From assembly GCA_028691965.1 (NCBI GenBank), contig JAQUYE010000011.1, positions 1-53,391 of the forward strand: 53,391 nt of DNA, given 5' to 3'. The position numbers and the translations under genes are program-made. Shown here in pieces: positions 47,001 through 53,391 of the stretch; within the stretch, counting starts at the first letter, position 1, and each line of letters begins with the position of its first letter. The notes beneath the pieces were generated by a model. It saw only the letters and a program-made list of their open reading frames with translations, did not search any database and had not been told where the DNA came from. The DNA is from Paludibacter sp. (GTDB lineage: Bacteria > Bacteroidota > Bacteroidia > Bacteroidales > Paludibacteraceae).

Positions 47001-47222
47001 ATAGGTAATCACCAGTGTACGGTTACTACCCGGAACGGCTAATGTAAAATTACCATCCACGTTGGTAATGGTACCTGCAGTTGTACCTTTCACCATCACT
47101 GTTGCCCCCACAATTGGCTCACCGTCTTCTGCGGAAATAACCTTTCCAGAGTAATTGGTCTGAGCCAGAACTACACTCACACTCATTATTAAGAGAGCGA
47201 GTAAGAACGTTAGTTTTCTCAT
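44061..47222 (-). CDS. SusC-like TonB-dependent transporter
   Basis: A 1053-residue outer-membrane receptor. Signal peptide 1-20, carboxypeptidase-regulatory-like domain about 22-100 (VISAEDGEPIVGATVMVKG), TonB box region LDEVLVVAYGT, plug domain about 115-230 with VRIRGVGSINASSAPLYVIDG and LKDAASTALYGARGANGIIM, then the 22-strand barrel ending in ISLTF. It imports a ligand under TonB energy together with the SusD next to it (16 nt apart). There is no STN domain, so no direct anti-sigma signalling is expected. A full promoter lies upstream. Confidence 0.96.
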   Translation of the reverse strand: MRKLTFLLALLIMSVSVVLAQTNYSGKVISAEDGEPIVGATVMVKGTTAGTITNVDGNFTLAVPGSNRTLVITYVGMKAVEVQATQNMVVRLESDTEVLDEVLVVAYGTSTKGTYTGSAAQIKSDKIEKRQVSNLSNALSGAVAGVQTLSANGQPGSSATVRIRGVGSINASSAPLYVIDGIPFDGDLSSINTSDIETMTVLKDAASTALYGARGANGIIMITTKKGATGKAVIKVDSKWGVNSRSIKNYEVMTSPQNYLEKSYEAIYNAGIYNLNYSPYRAHQYANEKLVTKTEGGSGYQVYTVPQGDMLIGSNGKLNPAATLGYKDANYFYTPDNWADETFQNNMRQEYNLTFSGAQENSNFYLSFGYLDDQGVISGSGFTRISGRFKADYKIREWLKVGGNVNYNNVNSNYPGEQVNTSSSGNAFFLANNIAPIYPLYVRDADSQQIMLNNGRKVYDYGDGVSTNRSRSFMSIANPSGDLIYNKTDYIMDIVNSTWFAELTPMKGLMLTARYGLNVDNTRYNDLGNAYMGQSLAYGGTAYQDQTRVTGFNQQYIANYQFNIADFQHVDITAGYDGYSYNTQNVYASGQNLYNPESYYVSNAIDQLRGGGTYSEYATQGFFGRVNYSYNDTYIANVSYRRDASSRFSPENRWGDFWSASAAWLLTKEDFMADLDWVSMLKLKGSYGQQGNDNIGNYYAYLDQFRLTGANGVFSDGTLIYKGNPDLTWETSTSYNIGLDFSLLRDKLSGSVEYFGRKSADMLYYKPVQAISGYTEIPMNIGSMTNSGLEIDLNWNVVKTRNFAWNVYANATLIKNTINELHPDLEGQLIDGTRIYEEGESMYRMYLVDYAGVNAETGLAEYWAKDANDAAIKTNDYTIAQNYKISTDDLLPNVYGGFGTGIEAFGFDASVQLAYQLGGQIYDSGYQGLMHSGTSSNAGRNWHKDIYNAWTPENTNTDVPRLNANDRYANSTSTRFLTSSDYLSLNNITIGYSLPTNLVRKLEISQLRVYLAADNVALLSSRKGLDPRQSYISATTALYTPIRTVSGGISLTF

Positions 47223-47285
47223 AAATTTACCATTTTTTGTTTAACTTCAAGTTTCTTTTTATTGTTAATTTCTTTTCATGAAATG

Positions 47286-47315
47286 CAAAAGTAAAAATAA
47301 AATCTAATAATACAA
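47286..47315 (-). promoter_or_regulatory. Proximal promoter of the susC operon
   Basis: On minus: TTG (47315-47313) and TACTTTTG (47293-47286), 19-nt gap: full match to the Bacteroidetes pattern. Predicted leader about 55 nt. Confidence 0.75.
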
Positions 47316-47360
47316 CAGCATTCCTGCAAAACTGAAATTTTTTTTGATTAATATGCAGTA

Positions 47361-47384
47361 AAATGATGCTTTTTAGCATCATTT
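47361..47384. repeat. Perfect 10-bp inverted repeat upstream of the susC promoter
   Basis: AAATGATGCT (47361-47370), loop TTTT, AGCATCATTT (47375-47384). No T run follows on either strand beyond the arm itself, so an operator or RNA hairpin fits better than a terminator. Confidence 0.7.
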
Positions 47385-47445
47385 GCAATCAATCATTGAT
47401 TTTATGTTAACAAGAATAGTCTGAATAAGTTCTCTTTATCTGTGT

Positions 47446-47480
47446 TAAAACTAATAAATATTTACATTTTATTAGTTTTA
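47446..47480. repeat. Perfect 13-bp AT-rich inverted repeat
   Basis: TAAAACTAATAAA (47446-47458) and TTTATTAGTTTTA (47468-47480) around a 9-nt loop. It lies between the distal and proximal promoters of susC. Confidence 0.7.
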
Positions 47481-47557
47481 GTACGCTTAGAGAGCAAATC
47501 AAACCTGTTTGTTACCGTTGTTTCCTTACTATACCTTACGATTACATTCACAGCCGG

Positions 47558-47588
47558 CAAAGATAAGTGATAGTTTTCTATCACACAA
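47558..47588 (-). promoter_or_regulatory. Distal promoter match upstream of susC
   Basis: On minus: TTG (47588-47586) and TATCTTTG (47565-47558), 20-nt gap. It would start RNA near 47551, some 330 nt before susC, with no gene directly behind it. Confidence 0.6.
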
Positions 47589-47648
47589 GAGCAGATAATA
47601 TCATATTGCACCACAATAAAAGAAATATCTACAATTAAGATAATAAAA

Positions 47649-47677
47649 AAGTGACATTTCAAATCGAAATGTCACTT
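47649..47677 (-). terminator. Terminator of the xseB operon
   Basis: Perfect 12-bp arms AAGTGACATTTC (47649-47660) and GAAATGTCACTT (47666-47677). On minus the hairpin is followed by a run of T, so it ends the sugar transferase-ClC-xseB transcript. Confidence 0.9.
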
Positions 47678-47725
47678 ACAGTTCTTCATCTAAACTATCA
47701 TCTGATGACTAAAAATTGTATTTTA

Positions 47726-47926
47726 CTACAATTCTTCCACCATTTTACGCAATTCTTCGTCAATTGTATGAAGCTGCTTTTTACAAAACTCCATTAATTC
47801 GGTAGCACGCTTAACATGAGCTGCAATTTTATCCAGATTTACTATCTCTCCACCTTCCAGCTCTTTAAGCAGAGTTTCCAACTCCTGCACTGCCTGAGTG
47901 TACGTAAGACTATTTGTTTCTTTCAT
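47726..47926 (-). CDS. xseB: Exodeoxyribonuclease VII small subunit
   Basis: A 66-residue helical protein with the XseB core LTYTQAVQELETLLKELEGG and LDKIAAHVKRATELMEFCK. Several copies bind XseA to form exonuclease VII, which degrades single-stranded DNA. Length and sequence are normal. The usual partner xseA is not adjacent: the gene upstream is the ClC transporter (15-nt gap). It closes the operon before a strong terminator. Confidence 0.92.
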   Translation of the reverse strand: MKETNSLTYTQAVQELETLLKELEGGEIVNLDKIAAHVKRATELMEFCKKQLHTIDEELRKMVEEL

Positions 47927-47941
47927 AGGTACTAATTTTTA

Positions 47942-49720
47942 CTATTCGTCGCTAAAATGAACCAGCACATGCCGGTAAGTACTAAAAATTTTTGATTTGG
48001 ACACATAACCCACATACCGCTGATGTTCATCAACCACCGGTAAATTCCACGCGCCCGTATCTTCAAAGATTTGCATTACCTTTTCCATCGTAAGATTCTG
48101 CTGGATAGTCGCAGGTGGCGATATCATCAGTTTACGCACTGTAAAGCGATTGTATAATTCAGGACGGAACATAATATTACGTACTTCATCAAGAAGTACT
48201 ATCCCCTGCAAACGCTGCGAGTCGGAATCAACTACCGGGAAAATGTTACGACGCGACTTTGATATCACCTTTACCAATTCGCCAAGCGACATATCCGGAC
48301 TTAGAATCTGAAGATCGGTTTCAATTACATTCTCCATTTTCATCAGGGTAAGTACTGCCTTATCTTTGTTGTGCGTCAGAAGTTCTCCCTTTTCGGCCAG
48401 TCGCATGGCATACAGACTGTGCTTTTCGAATACAATTATAGTAAGATAGGATACCGTGGATACAATCATCAGAGCCATGAACAGGCTATAACTACCCGTA
48501 AGTTCGGCTATCAGAAAAATCCCGGTGAGCGGTGCATGCATAACTGCCGACATAACACCCGACATCCCTGCCAGCGAAAAATTCACCGGCGATGCATCAA
48601 AGCCTGTCATATTAATAAGCGTTGCTACAACAAAACCAGTAATACTTCCAAGGAATAATGAGGGTGCAAAGATACCTCCTACTCCTCCGGCACCATTGGT
48701 AGCAGCAGTGGCAAGTACCTTAAATAACACAATAAAGACGAGGTAAATAACCATTATCCATATCCCCCCGCCGAAGTTAAGGAATACACTGTTATCCATC
48801 ACCTGGTATGCATCACCGTTGATCAACGCTTCTATCGTATTATAACCTTCTCCGTACAGGGGAGGAAACACAAATATTAATATACTTAATATCGAACCGG
48901 CAGCAACCAGTTTCCAAACCGGCTTCTTAATCCGCTTAAAAAAGTTTTCGGCCTTCATCATCCCACGGGTAAAATAAAGGGAAACGATACCGCAAACTAT
49001 ACCTAATATTATAAATTGTGGTATGCGCTCTACAACGAAGGGTTGGTAATGACTAAAGTTAAACATGAAGGCACTTCCGGCAAAGATATAGGTAAAAGTG
49101 GTAGCAGTTACCGATGCCAACAGAATGGGCACTACCGATGCCATGGTCATATCGAGCATCAATACCTCCAGCGTAAATACCAGTCCGGCTATGGGAGCCT
49201 TAAAGATTCCTCCGATTGCACCGGCTGCTCCACATCCGACCAACAGCATTAAGGTCTTTTGATCCATCTTGAAGAATTTCCCAAGGTTGGATCCAATAGC
49301 CGATCCGGTTAATACGATAGGGGCTTCCGCTCCAACCGATCCTCCAAAACCAATGGTAAGAGAACTACCTACCAGCGACGACCAGGTGTTGTGAAGTTTA
49401 AGAATGCTCTTTCGCTGGGATATCGCATATAAAATACGGGTTACCCCATGACTGATATCATCTTTTACAATATACCTTACAAACAGCGAAGCTAAAAGTA
49501 TACCAACGGAGGGAAATACCAGGTACCAATAGTTTAGTTCGAAGCTGGAAGCGCTTTCGGTTACAAAATTCTGAATGAAATGGATGATACCCTTCAGAAT
49601 ATTAGCCGCAACCGAACACATAAATCCAACTATCACACTTAAAATAAGTATAAACTGACGCTGACCAATGTGCTTCTCACGCCACTGAATCATCCGTATA
49701 TACCTGTCGCTATTCTCCAT
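47942..49720 (-). CDS. ClC-family chloride channel/transporter with C-terminal CBS pair
   Basis: A 592-residue protein with about ten to twelve membrane segments (30-440) and two CBS domains (about 465-585; HLPV-type VVDSDSQRLQGIV and VVDEHQRYVGYV). The chloride-path motifs are ISHGV (89-93, in place of GSGIP), GSVGAEAP with the gating Glu132, and GGIFAPS. At the spot of the inner proton glutamate of E. coli ClC (the second Glu of the IIEE motif) it has Val186 (TLEVLML), as in true chloride channels. Whether it is a channel or an exchanger is therefore open. CBS domains suggest nucleotide control. It is coupled to the sugar transferase gene (4-nt gap). Confidence 0.92.
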   Translation of the reverse strand: MENSDRYIRMIQWREKHIGQRQFILILSVIVGFMCSVAANILKGIIHFIQNFVTESASSFELNYWYLVFPSVGILLASLFVRYIVKDDISHGVTRILYAISQRKSILKLHNTWSSLVGSSLTIGFGGSVGAEAPIVLTGSAIGSNLGKFFKMDQKTLMLLVGCGAAGAIGGIFKAPIAGLVFTLEVLMLDMTMASVVPILLASVTATTFTYIFAGSAFMFNFSHYQPFVVERIPQFIILGIVCGIVSLYFTRGMMKAENFFKRIKKPVWKLVAAGSILSILIFVFPPLYGEGYNTIEALINGDAYQVMDNSVFLNFGGGIWIMVIYLVFIVLFKVLATAATNGAGGVGGIFAPSLFLGSITGFVVATLINMTGFDASPVNFSLAGMSGVMSAVMHAPLTGIFLIAELTGSYSLFMALMIVSTVSYLTIIVFEKHSLYAMRLAEKGELLTHNKDKAVLTLMKMENVIETDLQILSPDMSLGELVKVISKSRRNIFPVVDSDSQRLQGIVLLDEVRNIMFRPELYNRFTVRKLMISPPATIQQNLTMEKVMQIFEDTGAWNLPVVDEHQRYVGYVSKSKIFSTYRHVLVHFSDE

Positions 49721-49724
49721 ACCC

Positions 49725-51128
49725 TTATACCCCTTTACCTTTAAATATTATCTCAACTGTCTGGACCAGTATCTTTAAATCGGTCATCAGCGACATATTG
49801 TCAAGATAGATAATATCATAATTTAATCGTTCAATCATTTTTTCAACTGTATCAGAATAACCAATACGAATAGGGCCCCAGGATGTTAGTCCGGGACGTA
49901 TCTTGTACAACAGGCAATAATAGGGAGCCTCGTCGATAATCTGATCAATAAAATACCTGCGTTCGGGTCGGGGCCCGACTACACTCATATCACCTTTAAG
50001 GATGTTCCACAATTGCGGTAACTCATCAATCCGGTATTTTCGCAAGATGCGCCCGACAGGAGTAATACGTTCATCGTTAGCACTACTTAATCGGGGTGTT
50101 CCATTTTCAGCCCCCTGGTACATAGTCCTGAATTTGATCATACGAAAGGGCTTGCCCAGGTAACCAATTCGCTCCTGCAGGAAGAAAACAGGACCGGGAG
50201 AGTCCAGTTTAACCCGCAACATAGCAAACAACATCAGCGGACTCAACACAACCAGCATGATAAATGCGAAGACAATATCAAAATAGCGCTTAACACTGAA
50301 TTGCCAATCGGGCATGTTCAGCGTGGTGATATTCACCAGCGGACTTGCACCCAGCATGCGGATACGGGATCCTCCTGTAAGAATTTCGTACAGGCGGGGA
50401 GTGAAGCGAATATCCACATCGTAACTATACATGGCATTTATCAACCGGAACAGTTGGTGCTCGTCGGTTTCATCCAGCGAGATAATAACATCTTTGATGG
50501 TGTGTTTCTGAATAACGTCACCGATTCCGTTTAAATAACCTATTACCATCTCACGCGGAACCTCATTCAACTGATTTTCGACATGAATAAATCCTTTCAG
50601 GGTATATTCCTCCGCATTCTTTTCGATTTCCTGAGCCATCGCCCATGCCTTTTTCCCTGTACCTATTATTAATGTATTAATGGTATAGCGTTTTGTTCGG
50701 TAGGCCTGCCGGATGGCATAAAACTGAACCAGGCGAAAAGTCAATGTTACGAAAAACAATAAGCTGAACAATACAAGCAGCGAGTAATAATAATATTTGT
50801 ACGACACAACAATATCATCGAGCATCAGCACAAAGAAAATCACGATGGAAACAATCAGCGACGAAACAAAGGTGGTAAAGACAGCCAGCAAGGTAGTCTG
50901 TCGCTCCGGACGTCGGTAGAAACCGGAAAGCGAATGTACAAACAGACAACTCAGCGGAAAGAAAATAAATCCGGAAACAAAGTCGTAGTTCGGCACAAAA
51001 ATCTTCACATTACTAAAGATTTGCGCATCAACAACAGTCTTTCTGAAAACCATGAACAACAACCACACAATTAGTGCAGCCAGTACGTCGAAGGTGACAA
51101 ATTTTATGAGCAGTGTTCGTTTATCCAT
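49725..51128 (-). CDS. Polyprenyl-phosphate glycosyl-1-phosphate transferase (exopolysaccharide/capsule initiation)
   Basis: A 467-residue membrane protein of the WbaP/WcaJ type. Four N-terminal helices (about 10-125), a Rossmann-like CoA-binding_3 domain (about 130-255), a fifth reentrant helix (KRYFDIVFAFIMLVVLSPLMLF, about 270-290) and the cytoplasmic catalytic domain with FRTMYQGAE, RKYRIDELPQLWNILKGDM and VVGPRPERRYF. It moves a sugar-1-phosphate onto undecaprenyl phosphate, the first step of a surface glycan. No other glycan genes are beside it. First gene of a three-gene operon. Confidence 0.93.
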   Translation of the reverse strand: MDKRTLLIKFVTFDVLAALIVWLLFMVFRKTVVDAQIFSNVKIFVPNYDFVSGFIFFPLSCLFVHSLSGFYRRPERQTTLLAVFTTFVSSLIVSIVIFFVLMLDDIVVSYKYYYYSLLVLFSLLFFVTLTFRLVQFYAIRQAYRTKRYTINTLIIGTGKKAWAMAQEIEKNAEEYTLKGFIHVENQLNEVPREMVIGYLNGIGDVIQKHTIKDVIISLDETDEHQLFRLINAMYSYDVDIRFTPRLYEILTGGSRIRMLGASPLVNITTLNMPDWQFSVKRYFDIVFAFIMLVVLSPLMLFAMLRVKLDSPGPVFFLQERIGYLGKPFRMIKFRTMYQGAENGTPRLSSANDERITPVGRILRKYRIDELPQLWNILKGDMSVVGPRPERRYFIDQIIDEAPYYCLLYKIRPGLTSWGPIRIGYSDTVEKMIERLNYDIIYLDNMSLMTDLKILVQTVEIIFKGKGV

Positions 51129-51165
51129 TCATTGAATTCGGCAGAGCGCATTCTATGCACTCCTG

Positions 51166-51173
51166 CAAAGATA
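51166..51173 (-). promoter_or_regulatory. -7 box TATCTTTG for the sugar transferase operon
   Basis: Perfect TAnnTTTG on minus, about 38 nt before the ATG. The nearest TTTG is 23 nt upstream, slightly far. Confidence 0.55.
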
Positions 51174-51186
51174 AGGATTTTTCTTA

Positions 51187-51217
51187 TTGGTTGCATCAAA
51201 AAAAAATACTACCTTTA
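51187..51217 (+). promoter_or_regulatory. Candidate recJ promoter
   Basis: TTG at 51187-51189 and TACCTTTA at 51210-51217 (one mismatch), 20-nt gap, 23 nt before the ATG. Confidence 0.45.
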
Positions 51218-51240
51218 CAACTTTAAAAAAAACATATCAA

Positions 51241-52956
51241 ATGACTCCCAAATGGATAATAAAACAGTCTACAAATCAGCAAATTGAAACCCAACGCGAA
51301 TTAGCCGCATCTCTGAACATAAGTCCGGTACTGGCGCAGCTGTTAGTGCAACGGGGAATAAATAGTTTTGAAGAAGCGCGGAGTTATTTCCGGCCCGACT
51401 TCTCCGGATTACACGATCCCTTTCTAATGGCCGACATGGACAAAGCAGTGATACGACTTACCGCAGCTATCAGGGAAAATGAAAAGATACTGATTTATGG
51501 TGACTACGACGTAGATGGTACTACTTCCGTCTCGCTCGTTTATAAATTTCTTAAAAAGTTTTACAGCAACGTAGAGTTTTACATTCCGGATCGCTACAAC
51601 GAAGGCTACGGCATCTCCCATCAGGGAATTAATTTTGCTTCGGAGCTGGGATGTAAATTAATCATCGCCCTCGATTGTGGTATAAAGGCTATTGAAAAAG
51701 TAGAATATGCCAAAGAAGCAGGTATTGATTTTGTAATCTGCGACCACCACACTCCCGATCTTCAACTACCCAATGCCGTTGCAGTGCTCGACCCTAAGCG
51801 CTCCGACTGCCCCTATCCGTATAAGCATTTATCCGGATGTGGTGTAGGATTTAAATTGCTGCAGGCTTTTTCTATCCGCAACAACATTCCTTTCACGGAA
51901 TTAATTCCCCTGCTCGATCTGCTGGCGCTGAGTATAGCTTCCGATATCGTGCCCATTACCGGCGAAAACCGGATTCTGGCTTACTACGGGTTAAAGCAAC
52001 TCAATTCCAATCCGAGTATAGGGGTGAAAAGTATACTGGAGGTATGCGGACTGGCTGAAAAAGAAATTACAATTAGTGATATTGTATTTAAAATAGGCCC
52101 CCGCATCAACGCTTCCGGTCGCATGAAACTGGCCACCGAGGCAGTAGAGTTGATGGTATCGAACGATATGAGCTTTGCAAAAGTGAAGAGCGGTACGATT
52201 AACGAATACAATAACGACCGGAAGGACCTGGATAAGAACATCACCGACGAAGCTATACAACTTATCGCCTCGAATGCTGAATACAAGGAACGTAAATCAA
52301 TCGTTGTTTACAAGCCCGACTGGCACAAAGGAGTAATCGGAATTGTAGCATCCCGACTGGCTGAAGAGTTTTACAAACCTTCGATTGTACTTACCTTTTC
52401 AAACGGGATGGCATCGGGTTCGGCCCGATCAGTCCCCGGCTTTGATGTATATCAGGCCATAGACTCCTGTCGCGATTTACTGGAAAACTTTGGCGGGCAC
52501 CGCTATGCTGCCGGTTTATCCATGCTCGAGAAGAATGTACCCATCTTCACACAACGCATTGAAGAGTATGTGGCGAAAAACATTACGGAAGACCAGTTGT
52601 CGCCTCAAATAGATATCGATGCCCTGATCACGTTCAGCGACATCACCCCCAAGTTCTTCAGCGTACTTAAGCAGTTTAGTCCGTTTGGCCCCGGTAACCT
52701 GAAACCTGTATTTGCTACCCATGGTGTAATGGATTACGGTTCCAGTCGACTCGTAGGCAAGGAACAGGAACACCTGAAAATGGAATTAGTGGATGCGAGT
52801 TCCGAAAATGTAATGAACGGAATCGCCTTCGGCATGCACAAATACAATGATCACCTGAAATCCCTGAAGCCGCTCGACATTTGTTATACGCTCGAAGAAA
52901 ACACCTTCAACGGGAATACCAGCATTCAGCTATTAATAAAAGACATTCAGGTCTGA
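51241..52956 (+). CDS. recJ: Single-stranded-DNA-specific exonuclease RecJ
   Basis: Start set at ATG 51241 (MTPKWIIKQ); the frame also opens at a TTG 54 bases upstream but that lies on the promoter. Product 571 residues. DHH-family motifs in order: IYGDYDVDGTTS (about 85-96), IALDCG, ICDHHTPDLQLP with the DHH triad, NASGRM, then the DHHA1 part with GGHRYAAGLSM (about 420) and the C-terminal OB domain. RecJ degrades single-stranded DNA 5' to 3' in recombination, mismatch and base-excision repair. The gene is alone on plus and shares a terminator with pfkA. Confidence 0.95.
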   Translation: MTPKWIIKQSTNQQIETQRELAASLNISPVLAQLLVQRGINSFEEARSYFRPDFSGLHDPFLMADMDKAVIRLTAAIRENEKILIYGDYDVDGTTSVSLVYKFLKKFYSNVEFYIPDRYNEGYGISHQGINFASELGCKLIIALDCGIKAIEKVEYAKEAGIDFVICDHHTPDLQLPNAVAVLDPKRSDCPYPYKHLSGCGVGFKLLQAFSIRNNIPFTELIPLLDLLALSIASDIVPITGENRILAYYGLKQLNSNPSIGVKSILEVCGLAEKEITISDIVFKIGPRINASGRMKLATEAVELMVSNDMSFAKVKSGTINEYNNDRKDLDKNITDEAIQLIASNAEYKERKSIVVYKPDWHKGVIGIVASRLAEEFYKPSIVLTFSNGMASGSARSVPGFDVYQAIDSCRDLLENFGGHRYAAGLSMLEKNVPIFTQRIEEYVAKNITEDQLSPQIDIDALITFSDITPKFFSVLKQFSPFGPGNLKPVFATHGVMDYGSSRLVGKEQEHLKMELVDASSENVMNGIAFGMHKYNDHLKSLKPLDICYTLEENTFNGNTSIQLLIKDIQV

Positions 52957-52964
52957 AACTAAAA

Positions 52965-52994
52965 AAAAGGTCAGTGAGCAATCACTGACCTTTT
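52965..52994. terminator. Bidirectional terminator between recJ and pfkA
   Basis: Perfect 13-bp arms AAAAGGTCAGTGA (52965-52977) and TCACTGACCTTTT (52982-52994), loop GCAA, A run before it. Confidence 0.92.
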
Positions 52995-52997
52995 ATA

Positions 52998-53391
52998 TTA
53001 TATAGATAGTATCTGCAAAACCTGCAGCAATTGCTCGTTGACAGGCTTATCGTCTTTGATCGCTTTCGCCAGCGGCACATGAACAATTTCATTGTTCACA
53101 ATTCCGATCATAATATTACGCAAACCATCCATCAGGGCATCAATAGCAGCCACCCCCATCCGACCTGCAATAATACGGTCGTAGGCCGTCGGCGAACCAC
53201 CCCGCTGTATATGACCTAAAATGGATACCCGCACATCGTATTCCGGATGCTCGTTACGCATACGCTCAGCCAGTCCGTTGGCCCCACCGGTAACTTCACT
53301 TTCCGATACAATTACGATACTACTGTTTTTAGATTTACGGAATCCGTTTTTAATCAGCTCTTCGAGTTGGTCGACTTTTGTTTCTCTTTCA
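52998..53391 (-). CDS. pfkA: 6-phosphofructokinase, C-terminal part
   Basis: The frame runs off the right edge, so the start and the ATP site are outside the window; about 131 codons are seen. [13 protein letters not shown], then [20 protein letters not shown] with the Arg/His of the fructose-6-phosphate site, and [14 protein letters not shown] are typical of ATP-dependent PfkA. It phosphorylates fructose-6-phosphate in glycolysis. The tail after LGHIQRGG has normal length. Confidence 0.93.
   Translation of the reverse strand, partial: ERETKVDQLEELIKNGFRKSKNSSIVIVSESEVTGGANGLAERMRNEHPEYDVRVSILGHIQRGGSPTAYDRIIAGRMGVAAIDALMDGLRNIMIGIVNNEIVHVPLAKAIKDDKPVNEQLLQVLQILSI

Larger units (their letters stand above)
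47223..47725. other. 503-nt non-coding space upstream of susC
   Basis: Going in the direction of transcription (minus) it holds: the xseB terminator (47677-47649), a distal promoter match (47588-47558), a 13-bp inverted repeat (47480-47446), a 10-bp inverted repeat (47384-47361), and the susC promoter (47315-47286). I find no plausible gene on minus between the two promoters; the 66-codon frame at 47462-47662 overlaps the distal promoter and has no family look. Confidence 0.7.

Noticed and set aside
47223-47588. Invertible (phase-variable) promoter for susC
   Set aside because: The two inverted repeats are local hairpins with short loops; neither pair flanks the promoter and no recombinase gene is near.
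47462-47662. 66-codon frame on minus upstream of susC
   Set aside because: AT-rich, overlaps the distal promoter match and lies on the 13-bp hairpin; no likeness to known proteins.
51187-51240. TTG-started extension of recJ
   Set aside because: Overlaps the candidate promoter; ATG 51241 begins the normal RecJ N-terminus.

Overview
The window looks like a chromosomal segment from a Bacteroidales bacterium (Bacteroides/Parabacteroides/Dysgonomonas-like; genus not resolvable by eye). Evidence: a SusC/SusD pair, a long polysaccharide-utilisation operon, a fused SecDF, a lysine-type serA next to serC, and repeated use of the Bacteroidetes promoter pattern (-33 TTG/TTTG, -7 TAnnTTTG) instead of E. 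coli-type promoters.

Region 1 (1-18448, all minus strand, gaps 28 nt or less): an eight-gene operon for pectin, best explained as rhamnogalacturonan-II (RG-II) breakdown. In transcription order: a GH43-like lipoprotein; a GH143+GH142 bimodular enzyme resembling B. thetaiotaomicron BT1020; a GH78 rhamnosidase; a GH28 galacturonidase; an STN-like + CE19-like esterase + DUF3826 protein; a GH95+GH105 fusion; a GH140 apiosidase; and a GH78 + sialidase-like fusion cut by the window edge. All but the first carry ordinary signal peptides, so most of the work is predicted to be periplasmic. No SusC/SusD or regulator for this operon lies inside the window.

Region 2 (18530-27648): recO (plus), convergent with an operon radC - ABC ATPase - ABC permease - LD-carboxypeptidase; then udk (plus), a striking seven-copy 22-bp palindromic tandem array with a two-way terminator, secDF (minus), and an initiator tRNA with its own promoter and terminator.

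Region 3 (27696-41446): housekeeping metabolism and repair: serC-serA, ald, a GT4 glycosyltransferase with mutS, a 56-residue two-helix membrane protein, gpmI-metH (MetH without the reactivation domain), and class I fumarase.

Region 4 (41468-47725): a SusC-SusD-lipoprotein operon without enzymes beside it. The 500-nt space upstream has two promoter matches and two perfect inverted repeats.

Region 5 (47726-53391): a polyprenyl-phosphate sugar transferase, a ClC-CBS protein and xseB on minus; recJ on plus; and the C-terminal part of pfkA on minus at the window edge.
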